A stretch of DNA of 64,000 nucleotides, taken from NCBI GenBank assembly GCA_016194705.1, contig JACQAZ010000030.1, forward strand, positions 62,001 through 126,000, in the 5' to 3' direction. Under the pieces are notes generated by a model, which was given only the letters and a program-made list of their open reading frames with translations, had not been told where the DNA came from and did no database searches. Made by a program: the position numbers and the translations under genes. This DNA is from Elusimicrobiota bacterium. GTDB lineage: Bacteria; Elusimicrobiota; Elusimicrobia; UBA1565; UBA9628. Below, piece by piece: positions 39,435 through 48,027 of this stretch. Position 1 is the stretch's first letter, and each line of letters begins with the position of its first letter.

Positions 39435-41434
39435 TCCGGAGTCTGGAGTCCCTCGAGGAGGTCCTGATTCCTCGCTCGCTGCTGACATCCGAGGCCGACC
39501 TGGCGGCCTATTCCTACGACGGGGCGCTCGACCGCGGCCGGCCCGACGCGGTCGTGCTGGCTTGCTCCGCCGAAGAGGTCCGCCGCGCGGTGCAGTGGTG
39601 CGTCCGGCACAAGGTTCCCTTCACCGCGCGCGGCGCGGGCACCAACCTCTCCGGGGGCTGCATCCCGTTGCGCGGCGGGCTGCTGATCGCACTCGCCCGC
39701 CTCGACAAGATACTGGCCGTCGACACCGCGCGGCGCTGGGCCGTCGTCGAGCCGGGCGTCGTCAACCTGAGCCTTCAAAAGGCGCTCGCGGACCTCGGGT
39801 GCTTCTACGCGCCGGACCCCGCGAGCTTTAAAGTCTCGACCTTGGGCGGCAACCTCGCCGAAAACGCCGGGGGACCGCGCTGCCTCAAATACGGCACGAC
39901 AACCAACCACGTCCTGGCCGTCGAGGCCGTCATGCCCGACGCCAGCGTGCAGAAGTTCGACCTCTCCGAGCCCGGCCCGGAGCTCGCGTCTTTGCTCGTC
40001 GGCGCGGAAGGGACTTTGGGCATCGTCGTCAAGGCTTGGCTCAAGATCCTGCCTCTGCCCGGCAACATCCGCACTTTGCTCGCGGGCTTTTCCTCCATCG
40101 ACGCGGCGGTCGAGTGCGTGTCCGCGATCGTGGCCGCGGGCGTGCTGCCCCGCGTGCTCGAGGCCTTGGACCGCACCACCGTCGAGTCCGTCGAGGCCTA
40201 CTCGCACGCCGGCTACCCGCAGACCGAGGCCGTCCTGCTCATCGAGGTCGACGGAGAGGAGCGCGAGGTCAAGTCCGACTCGGAGCTCGTCGAGGGCCTC
40301 TGCCGAAAGCACGGGGCCAGCGTGGTGCGCTCGGCCCAGGACGAGGCACAGCGCGAGAAGCTCTGGGAAGGCCGGCGCGGCGCGTATGCCGCGATGGCGC
40401 GCCTGGCGCCAAACGTGATGGTCGAGGACGGGGTCGTGCCGCGCGACAAGCTGCCCGAGGTCGTGCGCCGCATCCAGGAGATCGTGGGAAAGTACAGGCT
40501 GCGCGCCGGCCTCTTGTTCCACGCGGGAGACGGCAACATCCATCCAAACATCGCTTACGATGAGAGAGACCGCGATGAAACGGATCGAGTCAAGGCCGCC
40601 GGCCGCGAGATCCTGCAGGCCTGCGTCGAGCTCGGCGGCTCGCTCTCCGGCGAGCACGGCATCGGCGTCGACAAGCGCGAGGCGATGGCCTGGCTCTTCA
40701 CGCCCGAGACCTTGGACCTGTTCCGGCGCATCAAGCGCGAGCTCGATCCGGACAACCTGGCCAATCCCGACAAGCTGTTCCCCCTTTCTTCCGACAAGGC
40801 CGGCCCCGGCCTCATCAAGCCCCCGAGCCCGTCCCTCTCGGAACAAGCGCAGCACCTCATATCCAAAGTCCGCCAATATGCCGCCGAGAACCGCACGATG
40901 TCCATCGCAGGCAGCGGTTCTCGGTTGCGAGACGTGCCCGAAGGGCACGTCTCGCTCCTAACGACATCGCTGAACCGCATCGTAGACCTCGACAAAAGAA
41001 ACTATACGCTCACCGTGGAGGCCGGGATCTCGCCCTACGAGCTGCACATGAAGCTCAAAAAAGAAGGCTGCTTCATCCGCCTGCCCGACTGCGGCGGGAC
41101 CCTCGGCGGCCTGCTCGCGGCCAAAGCCAATGCCAATCTCCGCGACGACCTGCTCGGCATGCGGCTTCTTTTGGCCGACGGCACGGTCGTCGAACTCGGC
41201 GGCAAGGTCGTCAAGAACGTGGCCGGCTACGACGTGCCGCGCCTTTTGCTGGGCTCCTGGGGCACGCTCGGCGTGATCCTCGAGGCGACCTTCAAGCTTT
41301 ACGGCCGGCCGCAGGAGAAGCCCGCGGCCGATCCCGCCCCGAAGCCCTTCACGCCGGGCTCGTGGCACCGCAAAATCAAGAAGGCTTTTGATCCCAAGAA
41401 TCTTCTCAACCCCTGGTTCTTTTCCGAGGGATGA
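39431..41434 (+). CDS. FAD-linked oxidase, GlcD-GlcE fusion
   Basis: The 667-aa product (GTG start overlapping the kinase stop) has a GlcD-like part: FAD-binding motif TARGAGTNLSGGCIPL, GGNLAENAGGPRCLKYG and a C-terminal cap with GLLFHAGDGNIHPN and GEHGIG. A second FAD-binding half typical of GlcE follows from about residue 475 (TLTVEAGISPYELH, GGTLGGLLAAKAN, VKNVAGYDVPRLL). Glycolate or lactate oxidation with the GlcF-like Fe-S protein at 45561-46862 is likely. Confidence 0.9.
   Translation: MIRSLESLEEVLIPRSLLTSEADLAAYSYDGALDRGRPDAVVLACSAEEVRRAVQWCVRHKVPFTARGAGTNLSGGCIPLRGGLLIALARLDKILAVDTARRWAVVEPGVVNLSLQKALADLGCFYAPDPASFKVSTLGGNLAENAGGPRCLKYGTTTNHVLAVEAVMPDASVQKFDLSEPGPELASLLVGAEGTLGIVVKAWLKILPLPGNIRTLLAGFSSIDAAVECVSAIVAAGVLPRVLEALDRTTVESVEAYSHAGYPQTEAVLLIEVDGEEREVKSDSELVEGLCRKHGASVVRSAQDEAQREKLWEGRRGAYAAMARLAPNVMVEDGVVPRDKLPEVVRRIQEIVGKYRLRAGLLFHAGDGNIHPNIAYDERDRDETDRVKAAGREILQACVELGGSLSGEHGIGVDKREAMAWLFTPETLDLFRRIKRELDPDNLANPDKLFPLSSDKAGPGLIKPPSPSLSEQAQHLISKVRQYAAENRTMSIAGSGSRLRDVPEGHVSLLTTSLNRIVDLDKRNYTLTVEAGISPYELHMKLKKEGCFIRLPDCGGTLGGLLAAKANANLRDDLLGMRLLLADGTVVELGGKVVKNVAGYDVPRLLLGSWGTLGVILEATFKLYGRPQEKPAADPAPKPFTPGSWHRKIKKAFDPKNLLNPWFFSEG
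40922..40966 (+). repeat. in-frame palindromic element, copy 2
   Basis: CGGTTGCGAG opens a perfect 13-bp stem (40927-40939 with 40943-40955, loop GAA), and the element ends CGCTCCTAACGACA. Opening 10-mer is identical to copy 1 and the 3' flank matches at 11 of 14 positions. It encodes residues at the junction before the GlcE-like half. Confidence 0.6.
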
Positions 41435-41438
41435 AGAC

Positions 41439-41458
41439 GACTGTACTCGAGTACAGTC
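41439..41458. repeat. 20-bp perfect palindrome
   Basis: GACTGTACTCGAGTACAGTC follows the GlcD-GlcE stop by 4 nt. It could be a transcription end signal without T-run or an operator for an unlinked regulator. Confidence 0.6.
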
Positions 41459-41503
41459 GGTAGGAGTCCGAACTTTGCTTGACATCCCTCCCTCGCCCGT
41501 CCC

Positions 41504-41532
41504 TTGACAATAATAGTTTACCAAGGTAAACT
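41504..41532 (+). promoter_or_regulatory. promoter and operator of the toxin-antitoxin pair
   Basis: TTGACA (41504-41509), 17 nt, TAAACT (41527-41532). The palindrome AGTTTACC-AA-GGTAAACT (41515-41532) covers the spacer and -10, as expected for autorepression by a ribbon-helix-helix antitoxin. The start codon follows after 6 nt, so the mRNA would be leaderless. Confidence 0.85.
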
Positions 41533-41538
41533 AAAGTT

Positions 41539-41757
41539 ATGAATAGGTCCGAGGTGTTCGCCACCAAGCTCCCGCGTGAGCTCAAGAAGCAGATCGACCA
41601 GGTCTGCGGCCTTCTGGGCCTGCGCAAGAATTTCCTGATCGAGGAAGCCGTAAGGGAAAAGCTCGAGGATCTGCTGGATGCCTACGACTTGCGGCAGGCG
41701 ATCGGCGAAGCCTCGGGTTTCCATTCCTGGGAATCGATCAAGAAAGAGACCCGCTGA
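41539..41757 (+). CDS. CopG-like ribbon-helix-helix antitoxin
   Basis: The 72-aa product has an N-terminal ribbon-helix-helix (EVFATKLPRELKKQIDQVCGLLGLRKNFLIEEAV) quoted as landmark only in part: the beta strand is FATKLP and the helices follow to about residue 45. The C-terminal tail (ASGFHSWESIKKE) would bind and neutralise the toxin. It is adjacent to its palindromic operator and directly abuts the toxin gene. Confidence 0.85.
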   Translation: MNRSEVFATKLPRELKKQIDQVCGLLGLRKNFLIEEAVREKLEDLLDAYDLRQAIGEASGFHSWESIKKETR

Positions 41758-42018
41758 TTGTCCTACCGCGTCGAGTTCGAGACCAGGGCTCGCAAGGAGT
41801 TCCTGGACCTTCCCAATGAGGCCGTCCGCCGGCTGAGCCCCGTCTTCGACGACTTGGCAGCCGACCCCAGGCCGCCGGGCGCCAAGAAACTAGCCGGCGT
41901 GGACGGCTACAGGATCCGTAAGGGAGACTACCGCGTCCTGTACAAGATCGATGACAAGAACCGGCTGGTGCGTGTCTTCCGCGTAGGCCACAGGCGCGAG
42001 GTCTACCGCCGGCCTTGA
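41758..42018 (+). CDS. RelE/ParE-family toxin
   Basis: The 86-aa product (TTG start immediately after the antitoxin stop) matches RelE/ParE: YRVEFETRARKEFLDLP, VDGYRIRKGDYRVLYKI and FRVGHRREVYR. RelE-type members cleave ribosome-bound mRNA while ParE-type inhibit gyrase. The basic C-terminal RVGHRREVYR is more RelE-like. Confidence 0.88.
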   Translation: MSYRVEFETRARKEFLDLPNEAVRRLSPVFDDLAADPRPPGAKKLAGVDGYRIRKGDYRVLYKIDDKNRLVRVFRVGHRREVYRRP

Positions 42019-42066
42019 AACGTGGGCCGCGTCGAAAACGCGGCGGGGCGTGATATCATAGAGTCC

Positions 42067-43254
42067 GTGCGGAAAATCGCCATCGCGCTGCTGCTCGCTC
42101 TCGCCGCCCGCCCCGCGGGCGCCCTGCAGGCCGGCATCGACGTCCTCGAGGCCCAGGGCTTTGCGCCGCTGGCGGGCAAAAGAGTCGGACTCATCACCAA
42201 CCACACGGGCGTCGACGCCTCGGGCCGCACGACGATCGACGCGCTGTTCGCGGCCAAGAACTTACAGCTCGTCGCGCTTTTCTCGCCCGAGCACGGCATC
42301 CGCGGCGACAAAAACGGCGGCGCTCCGATCGGCGACGCCAAGGACCCTGTCACCGCCCTTCCTATCTATAGTCTTTACGGCGCGACCAAGCGCCCCACGG
42401 ACGCGATGCTCAAGGGGCTCGACGCTCTGGTCTTCGACATCCAGGACGTCGGCGCGCGCTTCTACACTTATTTGTCGACGATGGGGATGGCCATCGAGGA
42501 GGCGGACAAGCGCCGCATCGCCTTCGTGGTCCTCGACCGCCCCAACCCGATCGGCGGCGAAACGCTCGAGGGGCCCGTCCTCGACGGCCCGTTCACCTTC
42601 ACGGGCTACTTCCCGGTCCCGGTGCGCCACGGCATGACGCCGGGCGAGATGGCGCGCCTGCACGCCGCCGCAAAAGGGCTCACGCTCGCTCTGACGGTGG
42701 TGCCGCTCCAAGGCTGGAGCCGCGCGACGCTCTACGACCAGACGGGCTACGCCTGGATCAATCCCTCGCCGAACATCCGGAGTCTCGACGCGGCGCTGCT
42801 TTATCCGGGAATCGGGCTCTTCGAGGCGACCAACATGTCCGTGGGGCGGGGGACCGACGCGCCCTTCCTATGGTTCGGAGCGCCTTGGCTCGACGCCCGG
42901 AGCTTGGTCCAAGTCCTCGATGCCGCGCGCCTGCCCGGAGTGCACTTCGAGGTCGAGGACAAGACACCGGCGCAGGACCTCTACGCGGGCAAGCTCTGCC
43001 GAGGCGTGCGCATCGAGGTGCTCGACCGCAGGAGCGTCCGAGCCGTCGATATCTTCGTGCACGCGGTCTGCGCCCTGCGCGATCAGAAAGTCGCCGACTT
43101 TCATTTGATCGCGGCCCAGGCGAAGACGATGACGGGCTCGGACCTCTACGGCGCGGTGTTCGGCTCGAAGGACTCTGCCGCCGGCATACTCTCGCGCTTC
43201 GAGGGCAGCTGGCGGGGCTTCGCCGCGGCCCGGACTCCGTTCCTGCTGTACTAG
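42067..43254 (+). CDS. NamZ-like exo-beta-N-acetylmuramidase (DUF1343)
   Basis: The 395-aa product has a signal peptide (RKIAIALLLALAARPAGA) and DUF1343/GH171 motifs: GLITNHTGVD, LFSPEHGIRG, FDIQDVGARFYTY, VLDRPNPIGG, FPVPVRHGMT and NMSVGRGTDAPF. NamZ releases N-acetylmuramic acid from peptidoglycan ends. GTG 42067 is chosen because it begins the signal peptide and has TATCAT 7 nt upstream. Confidence 0.88.
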   Translation: MRKIAIALLLALAARPAGALQAGIDVLEAQGFAPLAGKRVGLITNHTGVDASGRTTIDALFAAKNLQLVALFSPEHGIRGDKNGGAPIGDAKDPVTALPIYSLYGATKRPTDAMLKGLDALVFDIQDVGARFYTYLSTMGMAIEEADKRRIAFVVLDRPNPIGGETLEGPVLDGPFTFTGYFPVPVRHGMTPGEMARLHAAAKGLTLALTVVPLQGWSRATLYDQTGYAWINPSPNIRSLDAALLYPGIGLFEATNMSVGRGTDAPFLWFGAPWLDARSLVQVLDAARLPGVHFEVEDKTPAQDLYAGKLCRGVRIEVLDRRSVRAVDIFVHAVCALRDQKVADFHLIAAQAKTMTGSDLYGAVFGSKDSAAGILSRFEGSWRGFAAARTPFLLY

Positions 43255-43255
43255 C

Positions 43256-44104
43256 CTATTTCCACACGCCGCTGATCGCGGCCGCGGATGAATCCCTTCT
43301 CCCCAAGTTCCCGACCCCGAGCCCGTCCTCGACGAGGCGCAGCAGGCTGTAATGGTCGTAGCGGTTGGCCGATACCGCTCCGGGCGCGACGCCGGACCCG
43401 TAGAGCGAGGCGTAGATCCGGTTGTCGCCGCCGTCGTTCTCGTCCTCATCGAAGATCGTCACGAGCAGCAGCCCCTTCGTGAAGGCCGGGTCGTCGAGCA
43501 GCGGGCCGAAGACCCGGGCGTACCAGGCGTCGGCGTAATCGGCGCCGGTGTCGTGGCCGTCGTTCTCCAGGTTGGGGATGTAAAGAGAGTAATCGGGGAG
43601 CCCGCCCGCCTTGAGGTCCGCGGCCATTTGCGCCGCGTCGACGATCCGCGCGCAGCGGGCCGGGTCGCCGGCGACGTCCTTAAAGCTCAAGAGCGGGACG
43701 TGCTTGCGCGCGTAGAGGCCGGACTTCGCGTCGAGGAAGCAGCGCCCGGGGTAGTCCTCGGCGTAGATCTTCCAGCTCTTGCCCGCCGCCTCCAGGAGGT
43801 CCGCGACGTTGGTCTCATCGAGCGAGACGTTCTTGTCCGAGTCGACGCCCAAGGTGTCGCCCGAGACCAAAGCGACATAGTTGGGCTGGGAGGGATGGTC
43901 GACGGCGTAGTAGCCGGAGAGCAGGGCCCCCTGCCTGGCGAGCTTGCCGAGGAACGGCTGTCCCAAGGCGTGGTCGTAGTCGGTGTTCTCGAGGACCACG
44001 ATCATGACCTTCTTGAAGCTCGGAGCGCCCGCGGCTTCGGCCTTGGGGGCGGCCCGCGCTGAAGCCGAGCCCAGGATCAAGACGAGCGAGATGATCCGGC
44101 GCAT
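43256..44104 (-). CDS. secreted phosphoesterase (alkaline-phosphatase superfamily, phospholipase C/acid phosphatase type)
   Basis: The 282-aa product has a signal peptide and PF04185-type motifs: VVLENTDYDHA, VDHPSQPNYVALVSG, LEAAGKSWKIYAEDYPG, YIPNLENDGHDTG and TIFDEDENDGGD, supplying metal and substrate residues. Likely periplasmic hydrolysis of phosphate esters. TAGAAT lies 8 nt before the ATG. Confidence 0.85.
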   Translation of the reverse strand: MRRIISLVLILGSASARAAPKAEAAGAPSFKKVMIVVLENTDYDHALGQPFLGKLARQGALLSGYYAVDHPSQPNYVALVSGDTLGVDSDKNVSLDETNVADLLEAAGKSWKIYAEDYPGRCFLDAKSGLYARKHVPLLSFKDVAGDPARCARIVDAAQMAADLKAGGLPDYSLYIPNLENDGHDTGADYADAWYARVFGPLLDDPAFTKGLLLVTIFDEDENDGGDNRIYASLYGSGVAPGAVSANRYDHYSLLRLVEDGLGVGNLGRRDSSAAAISGVWK

Positions 44105-44199
44105 ACCAGCTTATTCTAGCACAGCCAGGAAGCAATGAAAGAGGGTTAAACCCGCCGAAAAGGCTTGAAAATTTCCGGGAGTGGGGCTACCCTAGAGTC

Positions 44200-45135
44200 A
44201 TGAAAGCACCCTGTCCCGGGGGCGGCCTTTCCCGCATCATTTGGGTCCTCTGCCTGGTCCCCGGCCTCTGGTTGGCCGATTCTTCGGCGCAGGATACGGC
44301 AGTTCCGCCGGACTCGCCGGCCGCGCCTGCTCCCGCGAAGGCCAAGCGCGTGCGCAAGCCGCCCGCTCCGGAGCCTGTCGGCGAGACCGAACCGCCGGTC
44401 GAGGGCGCAGGCGGCTGCGGCAAGGAGCGCTGGTCCGTCAAGACGCTCTCCGACCCCGATTTCAACCAGGTCGACTTCGGCGCCGTCGCCGACAAGGCGA
44501 GCGTCTCCGATCTCGCCTTGGACCCGGGCCAGCAGGTCTGGCCGTCCTTCGATCCGAAGAACCCCGTTTTGCCGGCGGATCTGCGCATCGCCGGTCCCGA
44601 CTCCGAGGGCTACGCGGGCCCCTCGTCGCTCGAGACCGCGGTGATCAGGGTCCACGGGACCTTGGTCTGCTATAAGGTGGAGAAGGACGGCGACTACCAC
44701 GTCGTCATAGCCGACTCCAAGCTGACGGCCGACCAGATCCCGGATTGCTCCCATTGGCCCCAGACCGGACCCCTGCGCGGCCAGACGATGATCGTCGAGT
44801 TCCCGGACCCGGCCTGCGCCCGCAGCAATCCGGACCAGGACGGCAAGGTCCGGCAGTCCGAGTTCGCGGGCCAATTCGGCGACGCGCGCAAGCAGTTCCA
44901 GGCCTTCCTGAACCTCCAGAGGCTTCCAGCGCCCGCGAGCAAGTTCTTCCAGGTCGCGGGAGCCGGCTCCGCGCCCGGGGGCCGCTCCGCCGGCGTCGTG
45001 GTCCGCGGCGTGAAATTCTTCGATCCCTATCACCGGCAGGACGGCGTCTCGAGGTACGGGGTGGAGCTGCACCCGGTCCTCTGCTTCAAGGACCAAGCGC
45101 ATGTCGGGTCGGGGACCGAGTGCGATCCTTACTGA
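44200..45135 (+). CDS. secreted protein of unknown function
   Basis: The 311-aa product has an N-terminal hydrophobic signal (IIWVLCLVPGLWLA), a Pro/Ala/Lys-rich linker (about residues 35-70) and a cysteine-containing folded domain with no recognised motif (CGKERWSVKTLSDPDFNQVDF at the start). TACCCT lies 6 nt before the ATG. It overlaps the next gene by 16 nt. Confidence 0.6.
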   Translation: MKAPCPGGGLSRIIWVLCLVPGLWLADSSAQDTAVPPDSPAAPAPAKAKRVRKPPAPEPVGETEPPVEGAGGCGKERWSVKTLSDPDFNQVDFGAVADKASVSDLALDPGQQVWPSFDPKNPVLPADLRIAGPDSEGYAGPSSLETAVIRVHGTLVCYKVEKDGDYHVVIADSKLTADQIPDCSHWPQTGPLRGQTMIVEFPDPACARSNPDQDGKVRQSEFAGQFGDARKQFQAFLNLQRLPAPASKFFQVAGAGSAPGGRSAGVVVRGVKFFDPYHRQDGVSRYGVELHPVLCFKDQAHVGSGTECDPY

Positions 45136-45530
45136 TCCTGCTCGCGCTGGCCGCGGCCTCCTCCGCAGAAGAGATCACGCCGGTCGCCGCCATCCTGAAG
45201 GACAAGAAGTCCTACGATCGCAGGTTTTCCTGCGTCGCGGGGAAGAGCTCGGTGCTCTTCACGAAGGTCTCCCGCAACAAGCACGCCTACTTCACCGTCT
45301 GGATCGCCGACGGCGACGCCAAACTCAAGGTCTTCGGCTACGGCAAGCCGCAGTTTCTCGAGGGCGAGCGGATCGAGGCCTGCGGAGTGTTCTCGGTCGA
45401 GCACCAGCACAGCGGCCGCGTGTTCTACGACGAGATGTCGGCCAAGGTCATCCTGCGCGAGGGAGAGATCGGCAAGGGGCGCGTGGCCCTCACGCAGACC
45501 GACGCGCGTCTGATCACGACGCATCCCTAG
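45120..45530 (+). CDS. small secreted OB-fold-like protein
   Basis: The 136-aa product (GTG start, signal peptide RSLLILLALAAASSAEE) has a strand pattern like an OB fold: FSCVAGKSSVLFTKVSRNKHAYFTVWIADG then LKVFGYGKPQF and GERIEACGVFS, the last resembling domains of YgiW/DUF4131-type proteins. It overlaps the preceding gene by 16 nt. Confidence 0.6.
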   Translation: MRSLLILLALAAASSAEEITPVAAILKDKKSYDRRFSCVAGKSSVLFTKVSRNKHAYFTVWIADGDAKLKVFGYGKPQFLEGERIEACGVFSVEHQHSGRVFYDEMSAKVILREGEIGKGRVALTQTDARLITTHP

Positions 45531-45560
45531 GCCTTCTCCCATCGTTGCTATAATGAGAGC

Positions 45561-46862
45561 ATGTCCCAGGGTCTCGGCCGCCTGATCACCGACCTCGGCG
45601 ACCGCTCGACCTACGACGCCGCGAGCCAATGCAGCCGCTGCGGCTACTGCGAGCAGGCCTGCCCGACCTACGTGGCGACCGGACGGGAGTCCCAGTCCGG
45701 CCGCGGGCGCAACCAGCTCGTGCGGCTGATGCTCGAGGGCAAGCTCTCCGACCTCGGGGCCGCCGAGGAGGCGCTCTCGACCTGCCTCTTGTGCGGCGCC
45801 TGCACGACGGCCTGCTACGCCCACGTGCCGACGGCCGACATCGTGCTCGAGGGACGCCGCGCTCTGGCCGAGAAGCCGCCCTGGCTCGTTCGCGTCTTGA
45901 CCTGGCTGCTCGTCGGGCATCGCGACGCGCTCTCCTTGCTGTTGAAATCCTCCTATCTCCTCAAGCGCGCGGGACTCTCGCGATTGGCGCGCCCGTTCCT
46001 GCGCCTGGCCGGCTTCGACGGGCTGGCCGAGGCCGACGCGCATGTCGATGAGACGCCGAGCCGGTTCTTGTTCGAGGAGTTGGGCCGTCGCAAGCGGCCG
46101 GCAGAGCCCCGATGGCTTTACTTCGCTCCCTGCGGGCCGAACTACCTCTATCCGCGCGTCGGCCTGGCGACCGTTTCGGCGCTCGAATCCACGCGCGGCC
46201 CCGGAGCCTTCCTCGACAACGGCTGCTGCGGTCTGCTGCCCTACAATTACGGCGAGGTCGAGGACGCCCGCTGCCTGGCCCGCGCGGTGATTGAAAAAAG
46301 CGAGAAATCCGGCGCCGGCCTGCCCGTCGTCGCCGACTGCTCCTCGTGCACCGCTTTCCTAAAGTCGTACCCCCAGCTGTTTCTCGAAGAGCCCGCCTGG
46401 AGGGCCCGCGCCGAGCGCTTCGCCGAGAGCGTCCAGGACGCCGTCGAGGCCTTCTCCGGCGCGGACATCGAGCCCTCGACAAGCGCCGAGACCGTGACTT
46501 ATCACGAATCGTGCCGCGCCTGTCACGGCCAGGGCCTGCCGGCTCCCGCGCAGCTCCTCAGTCGCGCATGCGGGGATAAATTCACGGAGCTGCCCGAGTC
46601 CAGCGTCTGTTGCGGGGGGGCGGGGGCCTTCTCCTTTGTCCATCCCGAGCTCTCGGACGAGGTCCTCAAGCGCAAGATCGGCGCCGTCGCGCGCACGCGC
46701 GCGAGCCTCGTGCTGACGAGCTCGACCTCGTGCCTGATCCAGCTTGCCCATGGATTGAAGAAATACTATCCTCAGGGCCGAGTGATGCACTTGAGCGAGT
46801 TCGTGGCAAAGCGACTCTCTCAGGGAAAGCCCGAGCACCATGGGACGACGACAGGAGCTTGA
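45561..46862 (+). CDS. GlcF-like iron-sulfur protein (CCG-domain oxidoreductase subunit)
   Basis: The 433-aa product has two 4Fe-4S motifs (CSRCGYCEQACP and CLLCGACTTACY) and two CCG domains (CCGLLPYNYGEVEDAR, CCGGAGAFSF), the layout of GlcF/HdrD-type subunits that pass electrons to quinone. The FAD subunits are the GlcD-GlcE fusion 4 kb upstream. TATAAT lies exactly 6 nt before the ATG. It overlaps the following gene by 23 nt. Confidence 0.92.
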   Translation: MSQGLGRLITDLGDRSTYDAASQCSRCGYCEQACPTYVATGRESQSGRGRNQLVRLMLEGKLSDLGAAEEALSTCLLCGACTTACYAHVPTADIVLEGRRALAEKPPWLVRVLTWLLVGHRDALSLLLKSSYLLKRAGLSRLARPFLRLAGFDGLAEADAHVDETPSRFLFEELGRRKRPAEPRWLYFAPCGPNYLYPRVGLATVSALESTRGPGAFLDNGCCGLLPYNYGEVEDARCLARAVIEKSEKSGAGLPVVADCSSCTAFLKSYPQLFLEEPAWRARAERFAESVQDAVEAFSGADIEPSTSAETVTYHESCRACHGQGLPAPAQLLSRACGDKFTELPESSVCCGGAGAFSFVHPELSDEVLKRKIGAVARTRASLVLTSSTSCLIQLAHGLKKYYPQGRVMHLSEFVAKRLSQGKPEHHGTTTGA

Positions 46863-48027
46863 GAAGCGCCAGACCCTGCTCTCGCGGTTCGGCCGCCTGA
46901 TCGCGGCGGAGACCCGCCTCGACGCCCTGCTGACCATCATCGCCGAGGAAGTCCGCCACATCGTCAACGCGGACCGCTGCTCGGTCTTCCTTGTGGATAT
47001 GTACAAGGGAGAGCTCTGGACCAAGGTCGCCTTGGGCATGGAGGAGAAGATCCTGCGCATCCCGATGGGCCAGGGCATCGCCGGGTTCGTGGCCAAGACG
47101 GGCTCGGCGGTCAACATCCGCGACGCCTACCGCGACACGCGCTTCACCCAGGACCTCGACCGCATCACGGGCTACCAGACGCGCTCGGTCCTGGCCGTGC
47201 CGCTCAAAGGGCGCGAGGGCCGCGCGGTCGGGGTTTTCGAGGTCTTGAACAAGGGCAAAGGGGCCTTCACCGACGAGGACGAGGGCTTGCTGCGGATTCT
47301 CGCCACGATGGCCGCTTCGTTTATTGAGAACGCCACACTCTACGAAGATCTGCGGCGCTCCCATTTGGAAACCATCTATCGCATGGCTCTTGTCGCCGAG
47401 TTCCGCGACCAGAAAGACACCGGCCGCCACCTGCGCCGCATGAGCCGGTTCTCGGGGATACTGGCCTCGGCCATGGGCATGACCTATCAGGAAGCCGAGG
47501 ACATCCGCTACGCGAGCCCCTTGCACGACATCGGAAAGGTCGCCATCCCCGACGCGATCCTCAGAAAGCCCGGGAAGCTCGAGCCCGACGAGTTCGAGGA
47601 AATGAAGCGCCACACGATCTACGGCAGCCAGATGCTCGTCAACGCCGAGTCGCGCCTCTTGCGCCTCGCCGCCAAGATCGCCATCGCCCACCACGAGCAC
47701 TTCGACGGCTCGGGCTATCCCTACGCCCTCAAGGGCGATCAGATCGCCATCGAGGCCAGGATCGTTTCGGTCGCCGACGTCTTCGACGCGCTGGTCTCGA
47801 AGCGTGTCTACAAGGGCGCCTGGACCGTCGAGGACGCCAAGACCTACATCCGCGGCCAAGAAGGCAAACTATTCGACCCGGCCGTCATCGACTGCCTCTT
47901 TAAGAGTTTCGAGGACATCATCGCCGCGATGGAGGAGGAGAACCGCCGCATCTTGGAGGACGAGGCCTTCAAGTCGAACTTCCCGGAACCCTCCGCTAAG
48001 CCCGTCGACCAGCACCCGCATATTTGA
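46840..48027 (+). CDS. GAF-HD-GYP domain protein (c-di-GMP phosphodiesterase type)
   Basis: The 395-aa product has a GAF domain (residues 15-170), a helical linker and an HD-GYP domain with HDIGKVAIPD and HHEHFDGSGYP, which bind the metals of cyclic-di-GMP phosphodiesterases. The N-terminal start is inside the GlcF-like gene. It may lower c-di-GMP and so affect exopolysaccharide production. It overlaps the converging exchanger gene by 32 nt. Confidence 0.92.
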   Translation: MGRRQELEKRQTLLSRFGRLIAAETRLDALLTIIAEEVRHIVNADRCSVFLVDMYKGELWTKVALGMEEKILRIPMGQGIAGFVAKTGSAVNIRDAYRDTRFTQDLDRITGYQTRSVLAVPLKGREGRAVGVFEVLNKGKGAFTDEDEGLLRILATMAASFIENATLYEDLRRSHLETIYRMALVAEFRDQKDTGRHLRRMSRFSGILASAMGMTYQEAEDIRYASPLHDIGKVAIPDAILRKPGKLEPDEFEEMKRHTIYGSQMLVNAESRLLRLAAKIAIAHHEHFDGSGYPYALKGDQIAIEARIVSVADVFDALVSKRVYKGAWTVEDAKTYIRGQEGKLFDPAVIDCLFKSFEDIIAAMEEENRRILEDEAFKSNFPEPSAKPVDQHPHI

